In this document: positions 54,581 through 62,532 of the stretch, in pieces
How positions within the stretch are numbered: position 1 is the first letter of the stretch
Layout of the letters: every line of letters begins with the position of its first letter
Assembly (NCBI RefSeq): GCF_022662015.1
Contig: NZ_JAKMCM010000005.1
Location: 62,001 to 126,000 of the forward strand
Length of the DNA stretch: 64,000 nt
Source: Aestuariivivens sediminicola
Lineage (GTDB): Bacteria; Bacteroidota; Bacteroidia; Flavobacteriales; Flavobacteriaceae
Direction: 5' to 3'
The notes under the pieces: model-generated
What the model was told of the DNA's origin: nothing
The model's input: only the letters and a program-made list of their open reading frames with translations
Databases searched by the model: none
Translations under genes and position numbers: made by a program

Positions 54581-54723
54581 AATAGAATTTGCTTTCGAGA
54601 ATAGATTTTCAACTTCACATTATCACCCATTTTACTAAATCAGTTGAGGAAATGTAATTTTTGGAATATGATAAGAGAAAGTAATTAATTACGGCCATTG
54701 TTGTGCTTCCTTATTTTGTAAGT

Positions 54724-55173
54724 TCAATTTCCATTTGGTAATGTAACTATTTTTCTGTTTTCTGTTGTTAACCAATAATCTGCTCCAAAAAATTCATCAC
54801 TAACGTCAAATTCATAAGGTAGTTCCTTTTCAGTTAAACTTTCAACCATTTGACTATACCATTGTTGATATTCATCGTTTTTGCCTTTGCATTGTTCAAG
54901 AAAGCTGATGTTTTCCATAATAAATAAATCAGCCAATTCTTGAGGTGATAATTTAATTTCTACTTGCAAATTATAATTTCCCTTATTGTGAATCCATTTA
55001 GAAGCAGCTATAGGCTCATTTTGTTTTTTTTGGTCAATAAATTCGCAACGCCAAGTTAATCCAGTTGGTGAAATATATGGAATCACTCTTAAATTACCAT
55101 AACCACGTTTATGTAACTCTTTTACCATAAACAAAAGTTTTTGCATATTTCCATAATAAAAATTACTGTGCAT
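54724..55173 (-). CDS. protein of unknown function (149 aa)
   Basis: A 149-residue soluble protein, no signal peptide or membrane helix. Opens MHSNFYYGNMQKLLFMVKELHKRGYGNLRVIPYISPTGLTWRCEF; ends with a negatively charged stretch (EFDVSDEFFGADYWL). I recall similar proteins in Bacteroidota but no function. ATG at 55146 (MQKLLFMV) is an alternative start. Variable region gene. Confidence 0.65.
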   Translation of the reverse strand: MHSNFYYGNMQKLLFMVKELHKRGYGNLRVIPYISPTGLTWRCEFIDQKKQNEPIAASKWIHNKGNYNLQVEIKLSPQELADLFIMENISFLEQCKGKNDEYQQWYSQMVESLTEKELPYEFDVSDEFFGADYWLTTENRKIVTLPNGN

Positions 55174-55336
55174 TTGTATTTTTTTAATATAATCTTACGA
55201 CCATTTTCGGGCAATATAACATCCAACAATAAAGTAAATGCTTATTACGTGATTACGAAGTAGTCACTAGTCAAATGACCGACATGTTTAATAATAGTCC
55301 ATAAGTTCAATTTTAGCAAATAATCCATTATTACCT

Positions 55337-56566
55337 TTATATAATGTTAGCAATAGCCTCACTTTTTTTAATTATTAAATCTTTATACTTTTCTACTTCA
55401 GCCATAAATTCATTATAAACCAATCTTAAATCCTTTAAATTGCTATTTCTATTCCAAAAGTCTTTGTGCTTAAGGTCTTGCTGAATATTTGGTAATAATT
55501 TTGCCGTTTTAGTGACATATTCACTTGATAAATTATAGTCAAGTCCGAGCCTTTTTAATTGGGTTCCAGACCAACCTATATAAAACATCCCTTTTCTGTC
55601 AACTACAAACATTGTTATTTTTTGTCCACTTCCATTTGGGTCTAGAATTTTGACCGAAAAACTCCCAGAATTCCAATCAATATGGTAGCCGCTTTTTATA
55701 GCCTGTTCCAATATTTGTTTTGCAAAAACTGCCGTTTCAGAGTCAGTGTTATTTTCAAGTTCATCAAAAAAGTCAACTTCAGTTATAGTTGTTCGGGTAT
55801 TAGTATTTGAGTTTTTAGGTTCTGAAAAATTACTTTCTACTTTTACTATTGAATTTGTACTGTTCTCAATTTTTATTATCGCTCTAGTAATTTCTTTAGT
55901 CCTTGTAATTAGGTTAGGAACAACAATATAACTTTCATCAGTTATAGCTTTGTAAACTTGCAGTTCAACAAGCCCAAGTGTGAACAAAAGTTGAGCTGAA
56001 TTTGAAAGATAATCAACCATATCTTCAACGCTTTCCCTTATTCCATCACCAACGATTAAAAGTAAAAACCTTCCTCGTTTTAAATTTCTTTCAATATTAT
56101 CAATTAACTTGGCTTCATATTCTTCATCTAACTCCTCGAGTTCTCGAATAGCTTCAATAATTCCTTTATTTTCTGAATTTCTATTCTTAACTTCTGAATT
56201 CAATTTGTCAAAAGTCCAATTTGTCAAGTCTTTAGCGTAGTCAATAATTTGTCCAACTACTTCTCGTTTTGCTTCTGGATTTCTCCAAAGTTTTGTTTCT
56301 ACTATAGTTAAATACCCGTCAGAAGAGATAAATAAATTATCAATAAAACCTACACTTGTTGAAATTTCTCTACCAAGAGGAATTAATGGTGTAAATCCGA
56401 TTTCTAGATTGTCAACGGGAAGGATTTGAGGGTTTTCAAAAATTAATTTTTGTATCCATTCTTCTTGAAATAATTTTTCAGTTAAGGGAATTCGCTCTAA
56501 TTTTTGTGTATTAGAATTTGAAATAAAAAATGGTATTCCTTGGCTTCTATTTCCTTTTTCAATCAT
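55337..56566 (-). CDS. PD-(D/E)XK nuclease-like protein
   Basis: A 409-residue protein with an N-terminal nuclease core of the PD-(D/E)XK type: Asp76 in GFIDNLFIS, Glu90-x-Lys92 in TIVETKLWRNPEAKREVVGQIIDYAKDL. The C-terminal half (about 260-400) resembles a DUF4268-like segment (DWNSGSFSVKILDPNGSGQKITMF). Start taken at ATG 56566 (MIEKGNRSQG); the frame extends to 56614 but runs into a repeat copy. Possible restriction or defence effector; no methyltransferase is beside it. Substrate unknown. Confidence 0.7.
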   Translation of the reverse strand: MIEKGNRSQGIPFFISNSNTQKLERIPLTEKLFQEEWIQKLIFENPQILPVDNLEIGFTPLIPLGREISTSVGFIDNLFISSDGYLTIVETKLWRNPEAKREVVGQIIDYAKDLTNWTFDKLNSEVKNRNSENKGIIEAIRELEELDEEYEAKLIDNIERNLKRGRFLLLIVGDGIRESVEDMVDYLSNSAQLLFTLGLVELQVYKAITDESYIVVPNLITRTKEITRAIIKIENSTNSIVKVESNFSEPKNSNTNTRTTITEVDFFDELENNTDSETAVFAKQILEQAIKSGYHIDWNSGSFSVKILDPNGSGQKITMFVVDRKGMFYIGWSGTQLKRLGLDYNLSSEYVTKTAKLLPNIQQDLKHKDFWNRNSNLKDLRLVYNEFMAEVEKYKDLIIKKSEAIANII

Positions 56567-56603
56567 TTGTGTTTCGTTCAGTAATTGGTGGTTTCTTATA
56601 ATT

Positions 56604-56742
56604 AAGCACAACAACTAGATAAACACATTATGTTTATTTATAAGATTTTAAAGATAAGCCCTACAAATTATTTATCATAATAAATTTAGTTCCGAGACCA
56701 AATAAAAATAAAATGGTGGTGGACTAAGGTGGTGGGTTTTTT
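56604..56742. repeat. full copy C of the dispersed structured repeat
   Basis: AAGCACAACAAC, hairpin AGATAAACACATTATGTTTATTT, AAGATAAGCCCTACAAATT, a diverged TTCC box, AATAAAATGGTGGTGGACTA and GGTGGTGGGTTTTTTT. Minus-strand five-codon frame MINNL* at 56661-56678. Confidence 0.75.
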
Positions 56743-56868
56743 TAATAAAAGGCGTTACTAACTAACAATAGATTCTCCACATTACACAATCACAGATGTT
56801 TCTTTAGATAGGGGATTCTAAGTCTTAACATATATTAGATTTTATTGTATTACCTTTAGGATTATATA

Positions 56869-57093
56869 TTGACGAACAAAACAACGATTATTGTTTTTCA
56901 TGAGTTGAATCGGGATGAAAACTTTTTAGTTGATAAAAAGCTTGTCAATGAGAAGATTGCTTCGACCAATCCTTTCCAACTTGCCAAATATCAAATAAAG
57001 GTCAAAAAAGATTCTATTATAGTTAGGAACATAGCACTTGCATTAAATAGAAATTTGAAAGGAAAAAGACATTCTGAAATAGTGAAAGGCTAA
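56869..57093 (+). CDS. possible small protein (74 aa)
   Basis: An open frame of 74 codons starting TTG (MTNKTTIIVFHELNRDENFL…RHSEIVKG) with no in-frame ATG, basic and helical. Bases after its stop (GGCTAACAATGCATAAA…) look like a cassette-end spacer. Could be a real short gene, a fragment of a larger lost one, or chance. I do not recognise it. Confidence 0.3.
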   Translation: MTNKTTIIVFHELNRDENFLVDKKLVNEKIASTNPFQLAKYQIKVKKDSIIVRNIALALNRNLKGKRHSEIVKG

Positions 57094-57291
57094 CAATGCA
57101 TAAAAATAATGCGTAAGTTTATTCCTCAATCCCAGACTAATGCTTGTTTACTTTCATCTGATTTTCCTCATCCGAAAATCCTCACATGCGTAAAAGCTAG
57201 TTCTTTTTTTGACTATTTTAGCGCAAGAGCAAGGCAACAGCAGGTTTTACAAATCGTTGCCTTGAATACTTAAAAAATCATATCAAATTAA
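57094..57291. other. 198-base spacer with inverted repeat
   Basis: Starts with CTAACAATGCATAAAAATAA directly at the previous stop codon and ends with AAGGCAAC (57231-57238) paired to GTTGCCTT (57256-57263). An ATGCGTAA direct repeat is at about 57106 and 57187. Resembles cassette spacers or a recombination site, not proven. Confidence 0.4.
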
Positions 57292-58155
57292 ATGAAGTTT
57301 GCAGAACACATACAAATTGGAAAAACACTTTTAGAAAAAAAGGACAAACTGTCTTTGAAAAGAGCGCTATTTGAATTCATAAAAGCTGATGAATTAGCTG
57401 ATGGCATAGAAATGGCGAAGCCACAAACACTTTATTATTTGGCATTGTCGAATTATTGGTTGGGTAATATTATTTTAGCATACCAATTAGCGAAAAAAGC
57501 TGAACAAAGTATCGATACTGCAATAAATAGTAGCTCGCTAAATTTCAAGGATATGAGAGCTAATTTGGGAGAAAATTATATTACCGACTTAATATTGAAT
57601 ATAGAACAACAATTTCCTACACTTATTAATTCAATATCAATTGAAAATTTAGAATTTAATCCACATGAAATAGATTTTACTATGTTAGACCAAATGAACA
57701 ATTTTGAAAGTTCCAATGACTCTCAACAACCATTATCCCAAGACAAACTTTCAAATCAGTTGACTACGGTAGAAAAATTGGATAAGTATGTAAAAGAATC
57801 TTTATCTGACAATCAGAAAAGAGCAATTTTATTCGGTTTAATTTTAATTGCTCGAGCAGATGGGGAAGTTCACAATAATGAAATGAATTTTTTAAATCAA
57901 ATGGCTGATTTATTGAATTATGATATTTACGATTATCAGTTTAGACAATTCCAATCTTTGGGTGCTGACAATTTACTGGAAACCTTAAACACATTAGATT
58001 TGAAACAAAAAGACTGGTTTATATTCACTGCATTTACAATGATGAATGCGGATTTCAAAACCACCAGTGAAGAGAATCATTTAATCCGAGTAATATTTGA
58101 GAAAATGGGAATTACAAGCCAAATGTTAGATGAAAGTATCGCAAGACTTGGCTAA
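57292..58155 (+). CDS. TPR-like plus TerB-like protein
   Basis: A 287-residue soluble protein. The first ~90 residues look like TPR-type helices (LKRALFEFIKADELADGIEM…LYYLALSNYWLGNIILAYQLAKKAEQS). The C-terminal ~110 residues (about 175-287) have the TerB-like pattern NQKRAILFGLILIARADGEVHNNEMNFL, with the Asp-rich turn ARADGEV. TerB-like domains are linked to membrane stress and phage resistance. It converges with the next gene by a 4-base overlap of the stops. Confidence 0.75.
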   Translation: MKFAEHIQIGKTLLEKKDKLSLKRALFEFIKADELADGIEMAKPQTLYYLALSNYWLGNIILAYQLAKKAEQSIDTAINSSSLNFKDMRANLGENYITDLILNIEQQFPTLINSISIENLEFNPHEIDFTMLDQMNNFESSNDSQQPLSQDKLSNQLTTVEKLDKYVKESLSDNQKRAILFGLILIARADGEVHNNEMNFLNQMADLLNYDIYDYQFRQFQSLGADNLLETLNTLDLKQKDWFIFTAFTMMNADFKTTSEENHLIRVIFEKMGITSQMLDESIARLG

Positions 58156-58367
58156 AATAAAAGCACTAAATATCGAGATTGTTCAAGTTTTTGTCCTATT
58201 TGAGTATATAGTCTCCATATATTACGAGCTTTTTTTTCAATATAACCTTCATTAGATTTGAAATCATATGAAATTGGATAATAATTTGTTCCTAAAAGTT
58301 GTTTGCCATTTTGGTCTTTTACAAAGGCTACATTTTTGATACCATCTTTCACAACAAACAAATTCAT
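58152..58367 (-). CDS. protein of unknown function (71 aa)
   Basis: A 71-residue frame, MNLFVVKDGIKNVAFVKDQNGKQLL … QSRYLVLLF. The first half is beta-rich and the second helical, so it looks folded. It overlaps by 4 bases (ATGA) the 45-residue frame upstream, a sign of translational coupling. No family recognised. Confidence 0.5.
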   Translation of the reverse strand: MNLFVVKDGIKNVAFVKDQNGKQLLGTNYYPISYDFKSNEGYIEKKARNIWRLYTQIGQKLEQSRYLVLLF

Positions 58368-58501
58368 AATCTTTTTGTTTTTATTTTAGTTACATTTTCA
58401 TCGGTCCAATATAGTTCATTGAACTTTTCAAGAAAATCTATCGTACTTTTAAAATGTTGTCTGTCAACATAAATTTCTAATTCCTTTAAACTTATTATCA
58501 T
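58364..58501 (-). CDS. small protein (45 aa) starting inside a repeat
   Basis: Frame MIISLKELEIYVDRQHFKST … KIKTKRL, 45 residues, helical. Its ATG and first codons lie in repeat copy D, with an AAGGAAA ribosome-site-like stretch 7 bases before. It stops in an ATGA overlap with the 71-residue gene, so the pair is likely co-translated. Confidence 0.45.
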   Translation of the reverse strand: MIISLKELEIYVDRQHFKSTIDFLEKFNELYWTDENVTKIKTKRL

Positions 58502-58552
58502 AATAATGTTTCCTTTCTAACCATATAAAAATATACTGGTGGTGGGTTATTT
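58485..58552. repeat. copy D of the dispersed repeat (3' half)
   Basis: TTTAAACTTATTATCATAAT, AATGTTTCCTTTCTAACC, then ATATACTGGTGGTGGGTTAT. Here the minus-strand frame MIISL does not stop but continues as the 45-residue gene. The hairpin half is missing. Confidence 0.65.
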
Positions 58553-58579
58553 CATATAAGGAGTTGGTATGGTCTGGGG

Positions 58580-59212
58580 TTAGATGTTTTTATTGAAACC
58601 TCTGTTTTTCCGAATCCTTTTATGTCCAGAAGTATTTTTTAATGCCTCTTTATAGGATTCAATGAAAGCTTGCTTCAATAAGTCAATGAATGACAAACTT
58701 GAAGTGGTTGAATCTTGATGTAATTTATTATTTATTAGCCCTACTTGCTTCGGTTGAACAGAATTTAAATCCATACTCTGTTTCTCATCTATGATATTTT
58801 CTATTTCACGAACATTTAATAATTCTTCATATTCCTTTAAACTAAGGTTTATTTGAATATCAAGTATTATTTCAATAAGCTTTATAAGTTTCTCTCTGTA
58901 ATGGTTTAAATCTGCCTCAGTCAACCTATCTTCCTGTGGATGACACCATTTATTAAAAAAATCATAAAGCAACACAAATTTAGTTTCAATTTTAGATTTA
59001 AAAAGCTTTAAGTCTTTTTGAATCATAGACATATAATCTTGTTTTCTGTAATGTTCTTTAAAATCTAGTTCGAAATAGTAATATAAAATTTCTTCAAGTT
59101 TTAACCTAAAAAGAAATGCCTTGGCTTCGATTGGGCATTCTAAATTGACAATATCGCTGAGTTTTGCCCCAATATCATTTTTCCAAGTATTTTGGTATTT
59201 TGAATTATCCAT
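58580..59212 (-). CDS. protein of unknown function (210 aa), HEPN-like helices
   Basis: A 210-residue soluble, mostly alpha-helical protein. Residues 20-135 are long amphipathic helices with KFVLLYDFFNKWCHPQEDRL, where the KW-CHP fragment recalls DUF4145/HEPN-type helix ends, but the Rx4-6H RNase motif is not certain. The C-terminal third is low-complexity and basic (KRIRKNRGFNK). Ends 10 bases before the Smr gene, probably one transcript. Confidence 0.55.
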   Translation of the reverse strand: MDNSKYQNTWKNDIGAKLSDIVNLECPIEAKAFLFRLKLEEILYYYFELDFKEHYRKQDYMSMIQKDLKLFKSKIETKFVLLYDFFNKWCHPQEDRLTEADLNHYREKLIKLIEIILDIQINLSLKEYEELLNVREIENIIDEKQSMDLNSVQPKQVGLINNKLHQDSTTSSLSFIDLLKQAFIESYKEALKNTSGHKRIRKNRGFNKNI

Positions 59213-59222
59213 AATAATTAGT

Positions 59223-59459
59223 TTATCTTAAAACCACGATGTAACCTTTGTTGTATTTATCGCCAATTTGATATTTGAATTTGTGAGATTTCAAACATTC
59301 AACTACGATATTTTTCATTTTATCTGAATTTCCAGTAATTATCTTTAGAGGAAAAGAATTTTGATGGCATAAAACATAATTTTCTACCAAATCCTTTATC
59401 TGAGGATAATTTTTTGAATGTAAATCAAGAGGCCTTTCCTTAAAATAAAGGTTATTCAT
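59223..59459 (-). CDS. stand-alone Smr-domain protein
   Basis: A 78-residue frame that is a single Smr (small MutS-related) domain. The family's LDLHG motif reads PLDLHSKNYPQ, and the TGxG loop reads IITGNSDKMK. Smr domains are nucleases or nicking/RNA-end enzymes. Gly to Ser changes at both motifs may affect activity. First of a pair with the gene at 58580. Confidence 0.65.
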   Translation of the reverse strand: MNNLYFKERPLDLHSKNYPQIKDLVENYVLCHQNSFPLKIITGNSDKMKNIVVECLKSHKFKYQIGDKYNKGYIVVLR

Positions 59460-59496
59460 ATTAATAATTTCACGAAATTGTGTAAAATTTAAAATT

Positions 59497-60240
59497 ATGG
59501 AACATTCTAAATTAGTCGAATACCTTTTAAAAATACAAAATTCCGACCTATCAATTGACTTCGCTAAGAATATTGAAAAGGAGATTTTGTCATTTGGTCC
59601 AATTCATCCAGCCTTAAATTACCAACTAGCTGTTATTCATATTAATAATGGTTTACATGAAATTGGCTATAAAAAATATAAATCTATTATCAGAGATGAA
59701 ATCGAAAGTGGCTTTGAAAATTATAATACATCACTTTCAGATTCAGCGGGAATGTCCGCTGCCTATTTGCTTCTAAATTTATATAGTCAAAACAAGGACG
59801 ATAGTGGTAAGTATGATTTGTTTTTGTTTGCATATATGTATTTAAGTAATCATATAAAAATAGGTGGCAACATAATGTGTGATAGTTTTAAAAATCGAGC
59901 ATATATAACTGATAAGTTTTCGAATTTTCTTCAAGGTCTGGGTGTAAAATATTTAGGGTCATATTCATTTATTCCAATACCTTGTACAATTGGCGACTAT
60001 TATTATGCTGCGGTAGGATACAATGAATATGGGGCAACAGCAAGTTTAAATGAGTGTATTGAAAGAGCGGGTTATTTACATAGATATTTGGACGATATTA
60101 TGATAAATGGTAAAGATGCCAATGAATATAATTTAGTTGAGATGGCAAAACTAGGCAGACAAAGAAGCGATTTGCTCTTCAGTGAAATCCCTGATTTGGA
60201 TGTAATTAATGGCGACAAATTAGTTGAGTTGTTGAAATAA
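59497..60240 (+). CDS. protein of unknown function (247 aa)
   Basis: A soluble 247-residue protein, without signal peptide or membrane helix. Tandem helical hairpins with TPR-like spacing (HPALNYQLAVIHINNGLHEIGYKKYKSII) occupy the first 70 residues. Middle part DSAGMSAAYLLLNLYSQNKDDSGKYDLFLFAYMYLSN is helical. I recognise no catalytic motif. First of four genes that run to 62425 with 12- and 19-base gaps, the first three of which are likely one operon. Confidence 0.65.
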   Translation: MEHSKLVEYLLKIQNSDLSIDFAKNIEKEILSFGPIHPALNYQLAVIHINNGLHEIGYKKYKSIIRDEIESGFENYNTSLSDSAGMSAAYLLLNLYSQNKDDSGKYDLFLFAYMYLSNHIKIGGNIMCDSFKNRAYITDKFSNFLQGLGVKYLGSYSFIPIPCTIGDYYYAAVGYNEYGATASLNECIERAGYLHRYLDDIMINGKDANEYNLVEMAKLGRQRSDLLFSEIPDLDVINGDKLVELLK

Positions 60241-60252
60241 AATTTCGTTTAA

Positions 60253-60921
60253 ATGATTAATATAAACGAACTTTTCAATTTATTGGATGATTGGAAAAAT
60301 CTACCATCATATCAACTTGAACGGATAGTGGATGTTTTCTTTGCACTGCACCTCAAAGAAATCCTACTTGGGATATGTGCTTCCGAAATCGATTATATAA
60401 TCCCTGAGTTCCCGATAAGAAAGGGTAGCTTACCTCAAAACGGTGAGTTTAACATCAATCCAGCGAAGAATGGGAACCAATCATTTAAGATTGACTATCT
60501 GGCTTATTCAAAAAGCGAAGACCTCGTTTATTTCATAGAGTTGAAGACTGAGATGAGTTCACGAAACCAAAAACAGGATTGGTATTTGGAAAGCGCAAGG
60601 GAATTGGGGATGTATAGAATTCTAGAAGACCTAAGACAAATTTATAAGGCTACCAATAGTAAGGGAAGAAAGAAATATTTCTACCTGTTGGATAAATTGA
60701 ACAGGTTAGATTGGATTAAAGGCTGTGACAAAAATTTTAGAATTTTGAAATCTCCCCAGAATATTGAAATAGTATATATTCAACCTACAATTACAGAAAA
60801 TGATAAGAACACCAAACAAATTATATCATTCGAACAAATATGCAATGTTCTGAAAGAGGATGGTACTGAACCAATAACAGAACGTTTCTTGGAATCCCTA
60901 AAAAAATGGGGGATGAGATAA
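60253..60921 (+). CDS. PD-(D/E)XK nuclease-like protein (222 aa)
   Basis: A 222-residue protein with a nuclease core: Asp81 in SFKIDYLAY and Glu96-x-Lys98 in YFIELKTEMSSRNQKQDWYL, followed by the helix SARELGMYRILEDLRQIY. N-terminal helices (ERIVDVFFALHLKEIL) and C-terminal helix bundle make up the rest. Restriction-type or defence nucleases look like this. Between the 247-residue unknown protein and the DUF2779 gene. Confidence 0.7.
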   Translation: MININELFNLLDDWKNLPSYQLERIVDVFFALHLKEILLGICASEIDYIIPEFPIRKGSLPQNGEFNINPAKNGNQSFKIDYLAYSKSEDLVYFIELKTEMSSRNQKQDWYLESARELGMYRILEDLRQIYKATNSKGRKKYFYLLDKLNRLDWIKGCDKNFRILKSPQNIEIVYIQPTITENDKNTKQIISFEQICNVLKEDGTEPITERFLESLKKWGMR

Positions 60922-60940
60922 ATGAGATAACAATAATGAT

Positions 60941-62425
60941 ATGGAAAAGGCTGTTCTTTCAAAATCAACGTTCATAAGGGGACTTCAATGTGAAAAGTCA
61001 ATGTATCTCTACAAACATCATTATGGCCTGAAGGATGAGGTTTCACCTCAACTTCAGGCAATCTTCACACAGGGGACCAATGTTGGTTTATTGGCTCAGG
61101 AACTTTTTCCGAATGGTGTGGATGCTTCGCCTCCCGACCATTTTAAAATGCAAGAATCTGTATTTAAGACCAAAGAATACATAGAAAATGGGGAATCGAT
61201 AATCTATGAGGCCACTTTTCAATTCAATGGTGTTCTTGCTGCACTTGATATTCTGGTTAAAGATGAAAATGGATGGAAAGCCTATGAGGTAAAAAGCTCA
61301 ACCAGCGTTTCTGATGTCTACATAAATGATGCAGCCATTCAGTATTACACCATATTAAATTCTGGGGTGGACCTCAGGGATATTTCCATTGTTTACATTA
61401 ACAATCAATATGTGAAGAGCGGTGATGTTGATGTTCATGAACTTTTCACTATTGAGTCTGTTTATGGCAAAGTTCAAGAGGTTATTCCTGGAATACCTAA
61501 CCGAATTGAGCGCTTCAAGCAAGTGATTAATCAGGATGGGGTCCCAGATATTGACATAGGACCACATTGTTCTAAACCATACGATTGTGATTTCAAGGGG
61601 TATTGCTGGAGCCATATTCCTGACTATTCCATATTCAACATTTCTCGATTAAGCATCAAGAGGAAGTTTGAGCTATATCAGAAAGGGGTTGTATCCTTTC
61701 ATGAGATTGATTTGGAAGTAACGTCATTCAATACCAGTCAACTATTACAGGTCACCAGTGAACTTGATAATCAAACCTATATCGATAGACCCAGAATCTA
61801 TGCATTTTTGGAAGATTTGAATTCTCCGCTCCATTTCTTGGATTTTGAGACAATGGCAACCGCCATACCGATTTATGACAATAGCAGACCATACCAGCAG
61901 TTGGTATTTCAGTATTCGCTCCATATTCAAAGCGAACATGGAGATTTAAAACATTGTGAGTATCTGGCTGAGGCAAATCCAGACATAGACCCTAGAAAGG
62001 CCTTTGTCAAACAATTGATAAGTGACTGTTCCGATGAAGGGGATATCCTTGTATACAATATTGGTTTTGAAAGGGGGAAGTTATGTGATTTAATGCAGTT
62101 ATATCCAGAGTTCAGTGAGGAACTCGGGAATATAGTGGGAAGGTTAAAGGACCTGATGTTACCATTTCAGAATAAGTGGTATTATACTCCAGAAATGAAA
62201 GGCCGTTATTCGATAAAGGCGGTACTACCAGCATTGGTCCCAGAGCTGTCTTACAATGAATTGGAAATAGGTGACGGGGGCCTGGCCAGTTACACATTTA
62301 CCCAAATGGTCTTAGGTCAATTTGAAGGGGATTATCAAAGTTCAAGGAAAGCGTTGATGGAATATTGTAAGATGGACACATTTGCCATGGTCAAGATTCT
62401 TGAAAAGCTCCAAAAGGTTTTATAG
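60941..62425 (+). CDS. DUF2779 protein: Cas4/AddB-like nuclease fused to DEDDy exonuclease-like domain
   Basis: A 494-residue protein of the DUF2779 family. The N-terminal half is Cas4/AddB-like: Asp103 in AALDILV, Glu116-x-Lys118 in AYEVKSS, and four cysteines fit for an Fe-S cluster (Cys17, 210, 216, 222, in HCSKPYDCDFKGYCW). The C-terminal half is DnaQ-like with Asp301-x-Glu303 (FLDFETMA), YNIGFE at 372-377 and Tyr475-x3-Asp479 (YCKMD), which is DEDDy-like. Two nuclease sites in one chain point to DNA or RNA end-processing, possibly defence. Follows the 222-residue gene by 19 bases. Confidence 0.8.
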   Translation: MEKAVLSKSTFIRGLQCEKSMYLYKHHYGLKDEVSPQLQAIFTQGTNVGLLAQELFPNGVDASPPDHFKMQESVFKTKEYIENGESIIYEATFQFNGVLAALDILVKDENGWKAYEVKSSTSVSDVYINDAAIQYYTILNSGVDLRDISIVYINNQYVKSGDVDVHELFTIESVYGKVQEVIPGIPNRIERFKQVINQDGVPDIDIGPHCSKPYDCDFKGYCWSHIPDYSIFNISRLSIKRKFELYQKGVVSFHEIDLEVTSFNTSQLLQVTSELDNQTYIDRPRIYAFLEDLNSPLHFLDFETMATAIPIYDNSRPYQQLVFQYSLHIQSEHGDLKHCEYLAEANPDIDPRKAFVKQLISDCSDEGDILVYNIGFERGKLCDLMQLYPEFSEELGNIVGRLKDLMLPFQNKWYYTPEMKGRYSIKAVLPALVPELSYNELEIGDGGLASYTFTQMVLGQFEGDYQSSRKALMEYCKMDTFAMVKILEKLQKVL

Positions 62426-62532
62426 AATTATTTTGTGTCCAAAAGAAAATATAATAACGGGGATTTATCATACAATAAAATTATCACTGTTCCTGATGTT
62501 TTCTCTGTTATCCTTAATAATACTTATATTCC

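Larger units (their letters stand above)
54178..54723. other. 546-base gap with broken tRNA and repeat
   Basis: Contains a truncated tRNA-Ala at 54430, an earlier GGGATGTAGC/TCAGTTGGC pair (about 54319-54363), a GTGCCT/AGGCAC hairpin (about 54377-54391) and partial repeat copy E. No protein gene. Confidence 0.6.

Noticed and set aside
49381-58552. CRISPR array
   Set aside because: Repeats are too long, too diverged and kilobases apart with genes in between; there is no regular spacing and no cas gene.
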